This document shows, piece after piece, positions 6,851 to 7,523 of a stretch of 7,523 nt of DNA. The DNA is from Caldilineaceae bacterium (GTDB lineage: Bacteria; Chloroflexota; Anaerolineae; Caldilineales; Caldilineaceae). The notes under the pieces were generated by a model. It worked only from the letters and a program-made list of their open reading frames with translations, ran no database searches and was not told the origin of the DNA. Each line of letters opens with the position of its first letter. Within the stretch, counting starts at the first letter, position 1. The position numbers and the translations under genes were made by a program. The stretch is taken from NCBI GenBank assembly GCA_012032975.1, contig JAAUPU010000123.1, forward strand, positions 1 through 7,523, given 5' to 3'.

Positions 6851-6988
6851 AATTTAGCGCACGGCAATTTTACCGCGTTCCAGAATTAGATTCTCGAAAT
6901 CGGGGGGTTTTTTGGATGAGCGTGCGCAGGTGGTGGGGAACGGCCGTACCCCCTGCATAACTCTCCGTTTTTGTGCTAGACATAGGCT
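6851..6988. other. Intergenic region between galK leader and yoeB
   Basis: No gene is seen. It should hold the galK promoter on the minus strand: TAAAAT (6872-6867) is a plausible -10, but the best -35-like match (TTCGAG, 6898-6893) is 20 bp away, so the call is weak. A near-perfect 18-bp palindrome with one mismatched pair, GGGGAACGGCCGTACCCC, lies at 6935-6952. It could form a hairpin downstream of yoeB, but no T tract follows on the minus strand. An odd G6T6 block lies at 6902-6913. Confidence 0.4.
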
Positions 6989-7250
6989 TTATTTACTGTA
7001 ATGAAACCGACAAGCAATGATGATCAGGGCATCATCTGTGGCGCGATAAACCAATCGGTGTTCGGAGTTGATTCTGCGAGACCAATAACCTGCCAAATCG
7101 GCCTTCAATCGCTCAGGTTTGCCAGTTCCTTCAAAGGGGGTGCGACTTGCTTCTTTGATGAGGTGATTAATTCGTTTGAGAAGTTTACGATCATTTTGCT
7201 GGAACCAAAGATAATCGGCCCACGCGGTTGGCGTAAAATGTGATTTTCAT
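6989..7250 (-). pseudogene. yoeB: YoeB mRNA-interferase toxin, frameshifted near its start
   Basis: A ribosome-dependent mRNA-cleaving toxin of the RelE superfamily. The ATG at 7250 overlaps the yefM stop (TGATG). The first codons read MKITF, then a run of four T (minus strand, 7238-7235) shifts the frame and a stop follows after 19 codons. Removing one T gives MKITFTPTAWADYLWFQQ and a continuous 86-residue protein to TAA at 6991-6989. It includes PFEGTGKPERL, LAGYWSRRINSEHRLVY and CRFHYSK. Residues E46, R65, H83 and Y84, used for catalysis in E. coli YoeB, fall at the same numbers. No alternative in-frame start lies after the indel, so as given no active toxin would be made. This would be expected to remove toxicity, or the extra base is a homopolymer sequencing error. 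A plus-strand open frame over the same bases (7001-7243) is a shadow. Confidence 0.88.
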
Positions 7251-7501
7251 CAATCAGTCAATTCTTTTTCTGTTTGGTAACCTGCTTTGTCTTCTGCAAT
7301 GGATTGCCGTAAATGTTCAGAATTTGCCGGGGTGGAAAGTAGGTAAAGTGTCTCTTGCCAGGCGTTAAATTCATCCAGCGAAAGCATCACAATGCTTTGC
7401 CCACTTTCTGAACTAACAATTGTTGGTTCAACGTCATCAACACACGAGCAATGAGATTTTCCAAATTTGACTGCGCTTCTTTTTGCAGTTAATATTTTCA
7501 T
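7250..7501 (-). CDS. yefM: YefM antitoxin with an internal out-of-frame block
   Basis: Antitoxin partner of YoeB: it binds DNA to repress the operon and neutralises the toxin through its C-terminus. The ATG at 7501 has AAAGG about 8 nt upstream. The 83-residue frame is open, and from about residue 23 it is strongly YefM-like: EPTIVSSESGQSIVMLSL, FNAWQETLYLLSTPAN, then LRQSIAEDKAG and EKELTD. Residues about 8-20 (RSAVKFGKSHCSC) are not YefM-like. The next frame over the same bases reads KEAQSNLENLIARV, which fits the first YefM helix (SEARQNL in E. coli). So one extra A in the five-A run (7484-7480) and one missing base near 7446-7439 form a compensating pair. If real, the DNA-binding N-terminal helix is destroyed while the toxin-binding tail survives. 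The upstream promoter lies off the window. Confidence 0.85.
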   Translation of the reverse strand: MKILTAKRSAVKFGKSHCSCVDDVEPTIVSSESGQSIVMLSLDEFNAWQETLYLLSTPANSEHLRQSIAEDKAGYQTEKELTD

Positions 7502-7523
7502 TCAAATTACCTTTATTCAGCTA

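Noticed and set aside
6902..6913. G6T6 block as a terminator tail
   Set aside because: The nearby palindrome at 6935-6952 lies on the wrong side of the T tract for plus-strand termination and no other stem precedes it.
7001..7243. Plus-strand 80-residue open frame
   Set aside because: It is antisense to yoeB, whose protein is recognisable throughout once one base is removed.
1..7523. tRNA, rRNA, CRISPR array or insertion sequence
   Set aside because: No cloverleaf-like pattern, regularly spaced repeats, transposase motifs or terminal inverted repeats were seen by eye.

Overview
The window (7,523 bp) looks like an accessory stretch of a moderately GC-rich bacterium. An AAA-ATPase/TPR regulator of a kind I associate with Chloroflexota (Anaerolineae/Caldilineae-like), several small toxin-antitoxin (TA) modules and a galactokinase fit that phylum, but this is inference from gene style; nothing here is a decisive taxonomic marker.

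Layout. 22-2427 (+) is a large ATPase/TPR protein whose N-terminal ~53 residues do not belong to the family: the Walker A half of the ATPase is gone and has been replaced by a segment resembling the start of an RmlC-like cupin. Converging on it, 2450-3134 (-) is a TA pair: an antitoxin followed by a PIN-family toxin broken by one frameshift. Divergent from the antitoxin, 3388-4842 (+) is an FAD-linked oxidase of the berberine-bridge type, interrupted by two opposite frameshifts. A strong hairpin terminator follows (4871-4908). Next comes a palindrome-preceded Phd-like antitoxin and RelE/ParE-like toxin (5049-5598, +). The toxin has no normal start codon at its homologous position. It converges, 6 nt apart, on galactokinase galK (5605-6793, -), which is split by one extra base in a G run. 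The galK leader holds two near-identical perfect palindromes. The window ends with a yefM-yoeB TA pair (6989-7501, -). yoeB is not visible as an open frame because one extra base lies near its start; removing it gives an 86-residue protein with E46, R65, H83 and Y84 all in place. The yefM frame is open but contains a short out-of-frame block.

Two themes stand out. First, three unrelated TA modules lie in about 5 kb, all next to disrupted genes. Second, at least seven single-base indels occur in five genes, many in homopolymers and two as compensating pairs, while the flanking protein sequence stays highly conserved. That pattern fits uncorrected sequencing or assembly indels at least as well as very recent pseudogenisation; raw reads would decide. 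I found no rRNA, tRNA, CRISPR array or transposase.
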